Notes under the pieces: generated by a model
The model's input: only the letters and a program-made list of their open reading frames with translations
Told to the model about the DNA's origin: nothing
The model's database searches: none
Source: Phascolarctos cinereus
Taxonomy: Eukaryota; Chordata; Mammalia; Diprotodontia; Phascolarctidae
Assembly (NCBI RefSeq): GCF_002099425.1
Contig: NW_018344059.1
Span: 6,398,001-6,462,000, forward strand
Direction of reading: 5' to 3'
DNA length: 64,000 nt
Part shown: in pieces, positions 22,071 to 32,876 of the stretch
How the letters are laid out: each line of letters opens with the position of its first letter
How positions within the stretch are numbered: the first letter of the stretch is position 1
Translations under genes and position numbers: made by a program

Positions 22071-22689
22071 TTCCTTTGGCAAATCAATGGGCCCAGCAAT
22101 AGATTATATGTATTTTGCTTGAGGACCTCTCAGCTAAAATCTGGGGTAACCACAAGAGTGCTAATTCATCACTGATGCTTTAGCAACTCACAGACAGTCT
22201 ACTAAGAAGCAAAGAGATCTTTTTATTTAGCAATGTTAGAAGTCATAACTATCAAATTTCCATTGCTATAAATGGCACCACTACCTACTGTAGTGCTATC
22301 AATTTCAGAAACTGATCAATTTAATAAATTTAAAGGAGTAGCCCTATTGTTCTAGATACATGCCAATTCAAGAAGGACAGCTTAAAATTAGCAAGGTGGT
22401 ACATTATCCCAAGGTATTTGCTGCTCTAAGTTACCTAGCCATAAGAGTAATTATACTATCAATTTCATTGATGTAGTCTTTATTAAAAAAAAATACACAA
22501 AAAATTTACCACATAAGCATAAAGATGAGAAGGGTTAAGTACATTTATATGGAAAGAGTTAATAACAAGCTCAACTGGAATGAAATTTTAAAGTCTTTAT
22601 CACTGATAAATTTCAAACTTTTATTTAAAATTGCAGATAATATAAATATATTCTGCCTTGGTTGAATGCTTTCTAACATCTTATGTGTT

Positions 22690-23180
22690 CTTTAATACTT
22701 ACAGGCAACATTCTGAATAGGGTTCATAGAGGGAGTCCAATTAGAGAAGTTCTGGGAGTGGTTCAGTTATACTTTGATGATCTTAAGAATGGAAAGAGAA
22801 AGGAAGAGGAATACACTGGAAGGGAGGGTTGGGGGTGTGGGAAAGGAAGGACAGGGAAAATTATCTCTCATAATCTGGGTTGTACAGACATCTATAGGGG
22901 GTGGGGGAAGGGGCTCAGTCTCATCTGAACTGGCCGAAAGAAGGAAAAACACAAACACACATACGTATACAACTGGTTACATAAATACATTTCACTCAAC
23001 AGTGAAACAGGAGGGAAAGGGGTGGGGGGGGGGAAATCAAAGGGAGGGGAAGTTAAGGGAGGGGTTAGTCCTAAGCAAAACAAACCCAAAGATGTACAAA
23101 ATTTCGATAGCTCTTTTTGAGACAGCAGAAAAAACCTGCAAGTCTGAACAGTGCTCATAAACTGGGGGAATGGCTGAACA
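22690..23180 (+). mobile_element. L1 LINE fragment: spacer joined to ORF2 3' end
   Basis: The purine-rich part (22790-23070) resembles the inter-ORF spacer of the young L1: CTGG-TACATAAATACATTTCAC-CAACAGTGAAACAGGAGGGAAAGGGG against 33256-33310 there. At about 23085 it switches to sequence matching the far 3' end of ORF2 (ATGTACAAAATTTCGATAGCTCTTTTTG..., GGGGGAATGGCTGAAC). Everything between (endonuclease, reverse transcriptase) is absent. Confidence 0.6.
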
Positions 23181-25395
23181 CTTTTGTGGCTATTAGGAAC
23201 ATTATTGTGGCTATTAGGAGTTAGGCATGGCAGCATGCAAACTTAAACGTTACTCTGAACACCCTGGGAGAATCACAACTTCTTTATCCATGTCTTTAAA
23301 TTATTGTTATCAAGTAGGAGAATGGATGGTTTAACAACCAAACTGCAAAGGCACCTGACCTGCTTAAGGTTACTCAGAAGAAAATAAAATGGTTCCTATA
23401 TTGCAATGACCTTACAGTGATTTTCTTGACCAGTAACCCCATAGTCTACCACTAGCATCTTCTTGACATAATGTGATATACTGTAATCTCTCAACTCTTT
23501 TTCATTTGCTAACTAATGTTTCTAAGTGAACTTAATGGGAACAGCTAAGTAACAAAAAAAAAATATCTCCCTCTATGCACTTAGGGCTAGCTATCTTGTG
23601 ATGTAGTATAGTATATTTATTTTTTGCCTGTGAAATGGTAAATGCCTTCATTTCATTCCATTAAGTCAAACTACTCTTGCACAGAACTATGTATATTAGC
23701 ATAAATTTTTAAAAATACACTCCAGACAACCTGCATATTTGTTAAAGAATTCAATTTCTCTTTCATGTACTTTTGTTTTCTGTGTCTCACCCTAAAGGTA
23801 AATGCCTACATTCCATTCTGCTGCTGCAGAATTCCTTTTGTTCTAAGTGATTTGAAGAATGCTGCAGAACATTTGTTTCTGGTAGGTTGTAGTTTGCCTC
23901 GGAGGTCTACAAGGAGGTTTGCAAAATGCTTGGAGACAAATTTCAGGACATACAAAACCTAATCAGAAGAAGGAAACTTCAGGAATGTAACATCCAGTGA
24001 GAAGTCTTTTCATTTAAATTTCAAATTTTTTTTTAAAATTGTTTGCTTTAAAGCACATAAAGAAAGATAGGGATCTTGTTTAGACCTATGAAATAATTCT
24101 GTACTTCACTGGAAAAACAACAGAAGGCCAAGATTTCCCAAAAAAGCCATAGCTGCATTTCTGGCACCTGTCTGCAGGTGATTAAATAGCAAATACTCAT
24201 ATCTGTTGTCTAACCTGGATTTTCCTCACAGTTCCTCTTTTTCTCAGATTAGGCACTTCTGGGTAATTAGCACCTTGAAGCTTTCATACATACAGCTAAT
24301 GGATAATTCTTGAGGAAGGCAGTCAAAGAGGCATTACAACACTGATATAGCAGAATACATTCTAACCCTCAAAGAGGTCACTGCCAAAGCAGAGTATCCT
24401 GGGCATATTTAAAGCCTACTGTTTCCACTGAAAATTTCCTAAGTTCTACCTTACATCTGTGACAACAAAATGACTACAATGGTTGTTCCTCCCCTCCATG
24501 CAACCACATGGCTCTGTGAATCCTGCTCTAATGCATTCAAAGAACACTGGAGGCATTTGCTAAATGGAGAATGCATTTATATTTACTCAACTCTGAGGAC
24601 ATGGAATTGAAATTTATCTCAATGCAATAAAGACTATGAATTTCATTTGATAAACGTTTTCTATACAGATGCAATTTACTATGATGTTACTGCTTTATGT
24701 TTACATAATGAAATCAAATATTTTTATAAGGTAAATTACCCAGATTATTTTCTACTTCATAATTAAATGGCACTTAAGAATTTCTTCCCTGTTTTCTCTC
24801 TTGTGTATCAGACAGAGAGAATAGTTGCTGTTGCTTTTTTTTAAAAAAAGAAGAAGTTCAATAATCATTTTACATGTGATGGAAAATATTTTTGGAAAGG
24901 AAAGACCTCCCTTTGGAAAAAATAAATACAAGGCCAACATCTGGGCTACCATCTCCTCACAAAAGTTCTCCTTTAAGCAAAAAGTGCTCCCTGTAAGCTG
25001 GTGGCTTTGGGTGTGTATAAGTCAATTTAATTTTCAAAATATGACAGCAGAACTTGAATAAGCTTTGGTGAGGCTTGCCAATCAGACATGGAGCTAAAGA
25101 GTCATGGATTGTATCCCCAGAGTCAGAGGGAAACATTCCCAACTCCAAGTAGCAGCCAGCTTCTAGAATGCACACTGGTTAGAGGGGAAAGAACACGGAA
25201 TTGCTCAGTGCAAACCAGTAGTGATGAAACAAGCAATTTCAAATCTATGGTCAATTTGTTCTATCTTTATTATTTTTTTTAAATGACAGATACTGATGTT
25301 GCAATGTAGAAAAATAATTTACCACTTAGAATTCTAGGCTTTTCTTATTTGTTACAACCTAGATTAAAGTAAATCTAAGTAAATGATCTTATTAC

Positions 25396-25552
25396 CTGAA
25401 ACAGCCAGGAAATCATCAATGGAAGTTATGTCATCCACAGCGTCTGTCAGAACCCGGACTTGCTTTTCCCACTGTTCTTTAAAAAGGTCCATGTTTTCCT
25501 GGGCCAGTTTACTTTGTGGTTTTGCAGCCAAAGCCAATGCAGCATTAATAAC
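25396..25552 (-). CDS. CTNNA1: CTNNA1 exon 11, M domain
   Basis: The 157 nt (phase 0 to 1) encode human 464-515 plus one base: VINAALALAAKPQSKLAQEN, MDLFKEQWEKQVRVLTDAVD, DITSIDDFLAVS. Asp503, the partner of Arg551 in the closed M domain, is present. The acceptor is TTTTTTCAG and the donor GTAATA. It is identical to human by memory. Confidence 0.97.
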
Positions 25553-25909
25553 CTGAAAAAAGATGTCAAAGCATGCACATTTAATCTCATTTTCAGTGGC
25601 ATGCAATTAAATCAGACAAGCTGTAGTTGGTTAGAAAACTTAATAGCTACCGTCTTCCCCCAAATGCATTCCTCCAGAGTTATACCCTGCTGGAGCAAAC
25701 CCATGGAGGTCACTGGACCAAAAATTGTCCCCATGTTCTACTTTAACCCTAACATTCATGGAAAAACTTTTATTAGCAAAATGAGAAATTTAATATCTAT
25801 CTTTTCAATTATAATGTTGCACAGAACAGTTAGTAAAGCTTTATATTTCATATAATGAAAAGTTAGCAATACTTCCTTTATGATGACAAATATAATTTCC
25901 TCTACAAAT

Positions 25910-26080
25910 GGCCTACTTTGAAAGGCCCTTAGATATAATCTAGACAAATCCTGCCACGTTAAAGGTGAAGAAACTGGGACCAAGATAGATAGCTTAGGTG
26001 ACTTGCCCATGGTCACACTGAGAACAGTATAATAAAATCCAATGCAGAGCCACTGAATCTCAATCCAGGGCATACTCTAA
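25910..26080 (-). repeat. MIR-like repeat
   Basis: AAAGGTGAAGAAACTGGGACC, TAGGTGACTTGCCCATGGTCACACTGAG and the closing part follow the antisense MIR order. Confidence 0.65.
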
Positions 26081-26094
26081 GAGACTCTATACAC

Positions 26095-26290
26095 CAAGAC
26101 TTCCAATACAGGATGGACTTGGAAGATCCAGGTTCAAATTCTGCCTCCTACTGTTACTAACTTTATAACCACAGGCAAATAATTAAGCTCCTCTAAGGCT
26201 CAATTTCATCATCCATAAAAAGAGAATAATAACATTGATTTATGTCACGCATGTCACTTAAATTCTTGGTGATTCATGTAAGTTGTAGAG
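26095..26290 (+). repeat. MIR SINE
   Basis: AGATCCAGGTTCAAATTCTGCCTCC, ACCACAGGCAAATAATTAAGCTCC, AAGGCTCAATTTCATCATCC and ACATGCATGTC-like sequence follow the sense MIR. Confidence 0.65.
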
Positions 26291-27824
26291 AAGATGGTAA
26301 CCTACATTGATAGAGGAAGTGCCTCACTCGGAGGTCCTTATACCAAGACGGTCACACAATCTCTAATGCTTAGAAAGGTTTGTCCAACCTAACCTTCAAC
26401 TTTAATAATAACATGGTTTATGGTAAAAGGGCGTGAATGAACGAACCCATCCAAGAAAGGAAGATAGTATGAAGAGGACAATTTAAAGGAGATACTTCAA
26501 AACTAACTCAAGGTTATGAAAAACAGATTTATAATTTGCCTAGTCACTAAATATAGGATCTTATGGATCCTACGGAAGTTATAGTTTTTTAAATGACCCC
26601 AAGGTCACCAATAAAAACTCTTAAGTAACTTGTGAGAATCACCATTTAAAATTAAGGTAACTCAATAACAGCTATATGTTTGACCAGAGATGAGATGGAA
26701 AGTAAGTCTTATGGATCTGTTTAATCATGTCCAGGTGCATTTTGCTAGCATTTCTACATTCCCTATAATGCCCAGAACCCAAAAGAGATGCTGCCTAGTC
26801 CCTGCCTGAAAAGCAGAAATGAAAACCCACTAAAATAGGTACAATAAGGAAAAAAAAAAACAAACAAGAAATGAACTCCCAACAAAAAGAACCAAGCTTT
26901 CATATGCCCTGATCAACATACTGAGATCATTTTATGCTGTTAAACAAAAGGCAGCTGTTCTCAAATCTTTTGTTTTCTTTTCTTTTTTTTAAATATAGCA
27001 TGCTTTGCCTTATGCTTCACCATTAGATACAGCTACTCTATCAAGTATTCTATGTTATGGTACTGAAAGCCAAAGTGATAAAAGTTTTAAAACTGGCTTC
27101 ATTTGATGAAAAGATGCCTTTGGACTGCTCTATCATGGCACAAATCCTGGATATGGCAGGTGGGGGGAATCCCGAGAAAATCTCTCCCAATCATACAAAG
27201 ATCTTGTGCATTACCTGAGGCCTCTGTGGATCTGTAATGTGTGAGCATCAGACTACCTCATTTGATAAGTTCTTGAGGGGAAAGGAATGAACTGGGTTGT
27301 TACTTAGTGAAGAATAGCTACTAGATTCCTGGGTCATTCTTCAAAACTGCTTTCTAAAGAAACTAAGTTACATGGAAAAGAGTACTGTCATCCAAAGGCA
27401 AAATGTTCACCGGCTAGCGTGCTAAAGATTAGTTAAGGATAAAAGCTACAACTATGTTTCCATCTACCATGGATGTTCTTCAAAGGGTTCTACTGTCTCA
27501 AGTCCCAACAGACTGCCTGGAGTTGTGATTATTTGCTGCTTTCCAGTCTGTCAGTCAAACTAACAGAATCAGGGCTCCTGCAAGTCTACAGGGATGAATC
27601 TATACCGCAACAACGTTTAAAAGGGTACAAATGGAGGAAAAGGAAGAATGGATAACTTCCTAGAACTTGGCTTTCCATTCAGTTTGCCTAGGGAAGAAGA
27701 GAAAAGTGGTTAAATAGAGGCTGCACAGAATTCACCTCTCTCATAGTCTATAGGAAAGGCCATGCATTAAAACCAGGCAATACGAATTATTTAAAAGCCA
27801 CTTTTGTATTAACTGAAATGTGCA

Positions 27825-28215
27825 ATGCACTCTTGCAGAAGATGGGATTTGAGCTAAGTCTTGAATGGAGCCAGAGGTAGAGGTAAGGAGGGAAAGCAGT
27901 CCAAGTCTGGAGGGACAGCCAGTGAAAAGGTATGGATGGAGCTGAACGAAGGCGTGTTCTGTGCAAGGAAGAGAAAACAGAAGGCTAGTGTCACTGGACT
28001 GTAAAGTACATGAAGAGAAGTAAATAAGGAGCCTGGGAAATGGAGGGTCCAGGTTGAAAAGGGACTTAAGAGGTAAAGGATTTTATATATTTGATCCTGA
28101 AAGTATTAGAGAGGAACTGAAGTTTTATTGAATGGCGGTGGGGAGTGTGTGATGTGGTCAGACGTGGACTTTACAAAGAATGGTTTGGAGTGGGGAGAGA
28201 TTTGAGGCTGGTAAG
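27825..28215 (+). repeat. Unnamed old dispersed repeat, 3' part
   Basis: The ordered blocks GGGATTTGAGCTAAGTCTTGAATGGAGCC, CAGTCCAAGTCTGGAGGGACAGCCAGTGAAAAGG, GTGTCACTGGACTG and GTGTGATGTGGTCAGACGTGGACTTTAC...GGAGTGGGGAGAGATTTGAGGC are those I associate with a long (near 0.9 kb) marsupial-abundant repeat. Its 5' part is represented at 3985, 4885, 18135 and 59305, and a longer copy at 50795-51750. I cannot name it with confidence. Confidence 0.5.
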
Positions 28216-28744
28216 ATCTCCACTTCTGCAGTCTTTCAGTGTGGCTTCTGATCTCAACACTAAACTAAAACTGTGATGGACAAAGTTACCAATAGTTTTT
28301 TAATTGCAAATTCCAATGGCTTTTTCTCAGCCATTTTCTTATTTGACATTGTCGCCCCTCCCATTCCACCCCCCACACCCCAGGTTTTCTTATCCTTGCC
28401 CCCGCACACTAGGATATTCATTCTTTCTGCCTTCCTTTGACCTCTGTATCTTCAGGGCCCTCCCTGGTTTCCCAGGAGACACAGAGGGACCTCAGAGCCC
28501 TTGGGTACCTGTGGTGTCCCAAAAGCTGGGCTGCCTCTGGTCTCAATGGGAGGCTCTGTTGGGTTGGTGTTAGTTTTATAGGAGAAGGGGAAAGAGGAAG
28601 GGTGGCAACTGCTTTCCTACTGACTTTTGGCTGACCTTTTGTGCAGTTCTGTGGTGAGAGAAGTCACTGTAATTTCCCATTTAATTTTCTGATCATTATT
28701 TGGTCACATGTAAACTGCATGGTTTTCTTGGAGTCATCCTAATT

Positions 28745-29440
28745 TCTTCACCAGTTACCAAGTCTCCTGTCTCTACAACATCTCTCAACTCTGTTCCTTT
28801 CTCTCCCATCACATGACCAGCAAACCTAGTTCAGGCCCCATCCCCTCTCACCTAGATTGTGGAAATAACCTAACTGGCTTCCATGCCTCCTGCTTTTCCA
28901 TTCTCTCATCCGTCTTCCACATCAAAAGTGAATATTCCTAAGGCACACATCCGATCTCATCACTTCCCTGCTCAACAAACTTCAGTACCTCCTTATGATC
29001 TCTGTCTAAAACACACTATTTAGCACTTAGAGCCTTTCGTATTCTGGTACCCATCTAATTTCCAGTTTTATTTCACGTTCAGGCTTCACACACCGTGTCT
29101 CAGCCAGACTAACAGCTCCCTCTCCATTTGCTGTGTTTTTTAACTCCACCATAATCTCCAACAAGGAATAAACTGATCATTATCAGGACAAACTCATCAG
29201 GGTGGAGACGGCTTCAGCCTTCTTGCTTCTGCCTCTGCTTACAGGGACAGTAGGACTAGACAAAAACAAACAAGTCCTCCCAAAGCTTCAGCTCCATCAT
29301 CTTCATCAGGTCCCCACCCCACCCCCAATACTGAGCTTCCTTTTGGGTAGTTTTCCCTTGTTAGATTGTAAATTCCTTTAGGGCAGGGGCTGTCTTGCTT
29401 TTTTCTTATTTGTATCTCCAGCACTTAGCTCATTGCTGTT
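28745..29440 (+). repeat. L2 LINE, long 3' fragment
   Basis: CT-rich L2 3' ORF/UTR sequence is followed by TTGTAAATTCCTTTAGGGCAGGGGCTGTCTTG and TATCTCCAGCACTTAGCTCA. The stretch around 29160-29330 departs from the pattern and may hold an insertion. Confidence 0.7.
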
Positions 29441-29685
29441 ACTACTATTATATTTTGTTTCAATTATGTCTGACTTTTCAGATCCCATTTAGGATCGTCT
29501 AAGCAGAGATACTGGAGTAGTTTGCCATTTCCTTTTCCAGCTCATTTGGCAGAGAGGAAACTAGGTAAGTGACTTACCCAAGGTCACACAGTCAGTAAGT
29601 TTCTGAGGCTGAATTAGCACTCAAGATGAGTCTTCCTGACTCCAGCCCTGGCATTCTATCCACTGCACCACCTAGCAGCCCCACT
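29430..29685 (-). repeat. tRNA-derived SINE, long form
   Basis: This - strand element of about 250 bp is readable from its far end (CAATTATGTCTGACTTTTCAGATCCCATTTAGG) through TTTGCCATTTCCTTTTCCAG and AAGGTCACACAGTCAGTAAG to GCATTCTATCCACTGCACCACCTAGCAGCC. Confidence 0.85.
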
Positions 29686-29829
29686 GAACTCATAGTATGT
29701 GATTAATATCGTATTGCATTGTATCTCTATCTTTTCTTGTTATTTTTGCTGTTGAAAGGTACACAGGTAGCAAGGGACAGAACTAGGATTTGAACCTTCT
29801 GACTCCAAAAGCATCATTCTTTCCACCGT

Positions 29830-30035
29830 GGCTGTTACTGTTGTTCAATTGTTTTCAGTTGTGTCTGACTTTTCATGATCCCATTTGGAGTTTTACAGAT
29901 GAAGAAACTGAGGCAAACAGGGTTAAGTAACTTGCCCAGGGTCACACAGCTCATAAGTATCTGAGTCCAGATTTGAACTCAGGTCCTCCTGACTCCAGCT
30001 GGTACTCTATCCACTGAGCCACCTAGCTGCCCCTG
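29830..30035 (-). repeat. tRNA-derived SINE, long form
   Basis: Same order as the element just before it: TTGTTCAATTGTTTTCAGTTGTGTCTGACTTTTCATGATCCCATTTGG, AACTTGCCCAGGGTCACACAGCTCATAAG, TTTGAACTCAGGTCCTCCTGACTCC, TCTATCCACTGAGCCACCTAGCTGCCC. The two SINEs lie in the same orientation within 150 bp. Confidence 0.9.
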
Positions 30036-30039
30036 GGTG

Positions 30040-30190
30040 AGATATGACATCACAAATGAGGAAACTGAGCCTTAAAGATGAGAAATGCTTTTCTCAAGGT
30101 GACAAAGTGAGTGTGAGAGACAGGGTTCAAACCCAGGTCTCTCAGGACTCTGGATCCTAATTCTTCACACTCCATGACGCTGCCTTAAAT
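30040..30190 (-). repeat. MIR-like repeat
   Basis: AATGAGGAAACTGAGCCTTAAAG, CTCAAGGTGACAAAGTGAG and GGGTTCAAACCCAGGTCTCTCAGGACTC follow the antisense MIR order. Confidence 0.65.
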
Positions 30191-30689
30191 GAGAACATAT
30201 GTTCTCAGAACAAAAGAAGTAGGAATCTAGCTTCCCAACCCTCAAACCTGGGAAACATGTTTGAACGTTACATGTCCTGTACTGAAGTTATCATTTTAAT
30301 TAGGATTGACTAGACTGTACATGTGAATCTTTTTCAGACTTTAAGATCATTTATATAAATACTCTCAGTAGGTGTGATCAGCGTATGTTACCATCTGTTT
30401 CAGCCGATATGTGAAAGCATTGTCGCTTTTCAAGCATTTCTAAACCAAATGTGGAACCAAAGACATTAAAAATAAAGTGCTGATATGGTAAAATGGTAAA
30501 TTTTTGAAATGCCAGTTCTCCAGAAATCTGCTTAAAAGTGCTTCTATTCACTGTGATTGTCTAAAAAACTCTAGATTTGGTGACTAGACTTCTCTTTCTG
30601 TGCAATTCTAGACAGACTGAACTGATGGTTGAAAAATGTCCATCGGATAAAACAATTCTAGCATTGCCATTACACTACAAAAAAGATTA

Positions 30690-31030
30690 AGAATGCTTCT
30701 GTAAAGGACCTATGAGGAAAAATGCTATCTACCTCCAGAGAAAGAACTGATGGAATCTGAATGCAGATGAAAGCATACTGGGTTGTGTTTTTTTTTACTT
30801 TATTTTTCTTGACATTTTTTTGTATTTTCTTTCACAACATGACTAATATGGAAATATGTTTTGCATGACTGCACATGCATAACCTTTATCAAACTGCCTG
30901 CCTTCTCAATGATGGGGGAGGGGACGGAAGGTAGGAGAGAATTTGGAACTCAAAATGGTAAAATATGAAGGTTAAAAGCTGTTTTTATGTGTAACTGGGA
31001 AAAGATAAAATTAGAAAATTGGAAAAATAC
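30690..31030 (+). mobile_element. L1 LINE 3' end, 5'-truncated
   Basis: GACCTATGAGGAAAAATGCTATCTACCTCCAGAGAAAGAACTGATGG and CAACATGACTAATATGGAAATATG..., followed by GGGAGAGAATTTGGAACTCAAAA, give an L1 3'UTR of a different subfamily from the young L1 that begins 140 bp downstream. Confidence 0.8.
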
Positions 31031-31154
31031 TAATATTTAGTAGATCTCAGTTAAAAAACAAAAGGACTGCTTCTAAAAAATACATTTTCCAAAAGGCAGG
31101 TGACTTGCTTTAAGGAGAGACCAATCGTTCAATAGCAGTCATTTTAGTTTTTTT

Positions 31155-31170
31155 AAAAGGTTCACAAGTA
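31155..31170 (+). repeat. Target-site duplication, 5' copy
   Basis: AAAAGGTTCACAAGTA precedes the L1 and is repeated exactly after its A-rich tail (34990-35005). The TTTT/AAAA context at 31151-31158 is the preferred L1 endonuclease nick site. Confidence 0.95.
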
Positions 31171-31902
31171 GGGGAGCCAAGATGGCGGAGTGAAAAGGTA
31201 GTTGCTGTCACTCTCCCCTATCAACCTCTGAAAATCCAGAAAATATCACCCCAGAAAAAAAACAAAACCCTGGAACACCTGAACAGGAGTAGCAGTGCAG
31301 TAGCCCAGCAAACGGTCGCCCAGTGCCTCAGCAAAAACAAGGGGCCCCAGGTGGATAAGTACCCTGCGGCTTTCATCTGGAACGAGGTGAAGAAAACAAC
31401 CTAAAGGCTTCCTAAAGCCTTGGCCTTGCTGATTCCAACCCAACACCAGGTGAGCTGTAGGACCCCTGAAGCCCCCAATTGTGAAGAGATCCTGAAGCCC
31501 AGGTGGTAGGGCAGGCAAACACCAACACCTGGACCTCCGAGTGCCTCAGTGAGGGCAGGGGAACCAGTGGAAATCAGCTCAGAAAACCACCAGCTGCCTC
31601 AGCACTCTACCACAAAGGAATCTCCCAGTGCATTAGCAGAAATGAGGGAGACAACACTGCAGCTAAAGGAAAGGAAAAGCAGGCAACCTAGAATTGCCTG
31701 AAAGTTCCAGCCTTGCTGATTCCAGCCCAACACAAGGTAAGCTGCCAGAAACCTACAGCCTCCAATTGCCAGCATAAGAGGCCCCAGCACGCAAAACCAG
31801 TGACCAAGACCTAGCTCCCAACACAAGAAGCTTGGGTCAGTACCCTCTGTGCCCCAGCAGGAGAGCTCAATCTCTTTAAAGTCCAGGGAATAAAGAAACA
31901 CC
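31171..31902 (+). promoter_or_regulatory. L1 5'UTR with two degenerate monomers
   Basis: An AAGATGGCGG (31179-31188) sits close to the first base, the position of the YY1 site in human L1. The UTR repeats itself: CCTTGCTGATTCCAACCCAACACC (31424) recurs as CCTTGCTGATTCCAGCCCAACAC (31711), and CCCAGTGCCTCAGCAAAAAC (31319) as CCCAGTGCATTAGCAGAAAT (31624). The spacing is about 287-305 bp. This is like the promoter monomers of rodent L1s. Confidence 0.75.
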
Positions 31903-32016
31903 ATGAGTAAAAAGAAAAGTACCACAGATTCATATTATGAGAAGATCAAGACAGAAATTCTGAAGAGGACAACATTGTCAACAAACCCACATATGCAACA
32001 ACAAAAGGGATTATGA
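31903..32016 (+). CDS. Upstream part of the L1 ORF1 reading region, out of frame with ORF1
   Basis: ATG at 31903 opens 37 codons (starting MSKKKSTTDSYYEKIKTEIL) that end at TGA 32014-32016. That stop overlaps the ATG of ORF1 (32013-32015) as ATGA. The composition (Lys, Ser, Thr rich) fits the start of an L1 ORF1, so this is probably the original ORF1 N-terminus, separated by a one-frame shift. A true upstream ORF with stop-start overlap is the alternative. Confidence 0.5.
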   Translation: MSKKKSTTDSYYEKIKTEILKRTTLSTNPHMQQQKGL

Positions 32017-32876
32017 ACTGGTCTGAAGCCCAAAAAGCCTTCTTAGAAGAGCTCAAGAAGGATTTTAATAGTCAAATGAGAGAGGTAAAAGAGTCCTTCA
32101 AAAATACAATTGGCCAGTTGGAAAAAAAATACACTGAAGAAAACAAGTCCCTAAAAAACACAATTGGCCAGTTGAAGAAGGAAGTACAAAAACTAACAGA
32201 AGAAAACAATCTGTTAAAAACTAGAATTGGACAAATGGAAACTAATGTCTCTATGAGAGAGCAAGAATCAGTCAAACAGAAACAAAAAAATGAAAAAATC
32301 GATGAAAATGTAAAATACCTCATCAGTAAAACAACCGACCTGGAAAATCGACTCAGGAGAGACAATTTAAAAATTATTGGACTACCTGAAAATCATGATG
32401 AAAAAAAGAGCCTGGACAGTATCTTTCAGGAAATCATAAAGGAAAACTGCCCAGAAGTCCTAGAACCAGAAGGGAAAATAACCATAGAAAGAATCCACCG
32501 ATCACCACCTGAAAGAGATCCCAAATTGACAACGCCAAGAAATATAATAGCAAAATTCCAAAATTACCAGATGAAAAAGAAGGTGCTGCAAGCAGCCAGA
32601 AAGAAAGAATTTAAATATCATGGAACCACAGTCAGGATTACACAGGACCTTGCAGCTTCTACATTAAAAGACCACAGGGCATGGAACATGATATTCCGTA
32701 AGGCAAAGGAGCTTGGAATGCAGCCAAGGATCAATTACCCAGCAAAAATGAGCATCATTTTTCAAGGGAGGAGGTGGATATTCAACAAAATAGGAGACTT
32801 CCAAACTTTCCTGATAAAAAGACCAGAGCTCAACAAAAAATTTGATCTTCAAGTACAGGACTCAAGAAGGACTTAA
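32013..32876 (+). CDS. L1 ORF1 protein (287 residues, open)
   Basis: This is the L1 ORF1 RNA-binding chaperone, which forms trimers and coats L1 RNA. Residues ~5-115 are a coiled coil with repeated units (KNTIGQLEKKYTEENKSL, then KNTIGQLKKEVQKLTEENNLL, then KTRIGQME). Residues ~117-200 are the RRM (DNLKIIGLPE at 117-126, ERIHRSPPERDPK and TPRNIIAKF later). Residues ~201-275 are the C-terminal domain with RITQDLAA, the conserved YPAKMSIIF (242-250), and RRWIFN. No internal stop occurs. Length is somewhat short against the ~340 residues usual for mammals; the missing N-terminus is probably the 37 codons just upstream in another frame. It lies 630 bp before ORF2. Confidence 0.93.
   Translation: MNWSEAQKAFLEELKKDFNSQMREVKESFKNTIGQLEKKYTEENKSLKNTIGQLKKEVQKLTEENNLLKTRIGQMETNVSMREQESVKQKQKNEKIDENVKYLISKTTDLENRLRRDNLKIIGLPENHDEKKSLDSIFQEIIKENCPEVLEPEGKITIERIHRSPPERDPKLTTPRNIIAKFQNYQMKKKVLQAARKKEFKYHGTTVRITQDLAASTLKDHRAWNMIFRKAKELGMQPRINYPAKMSIIFQGRRWIFNKIGDFQTFLIKRPELNKKFDLQVQDSRRT

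Larger units (their letters stand above)
17495..25395 (-). other. CTNNA1: CTNNA1 intron 11
   Basis: The intron is 7,901 bp. It contains a MIR-like SINE (17.76 kb), a piece of the unnamed old repeat (18.14 kb), L1 3'-end fragments on the + strand (19.08-21.42 kb), a CA microsatellite (19.88 kb), MIRs (21.49 and 21.90 kb) and an ORF2-less L1 fragment (22.69 kb). The segment 23200-25395, next to exon 11, has no recognised repeat. The donor is GTAATA. Confidence 0.85.

Noticed and set aside
22774-23160. 128-codon Gly/Arg/Glu-rich frame
   Set aside because: It is a by-product of the purine-rich L1 spacer.
32072-32365. 97-codon hydrophobic-looking frame on the - strand
   Set aside because: It is the complement of the L1 ORF1 coiled-coil region.
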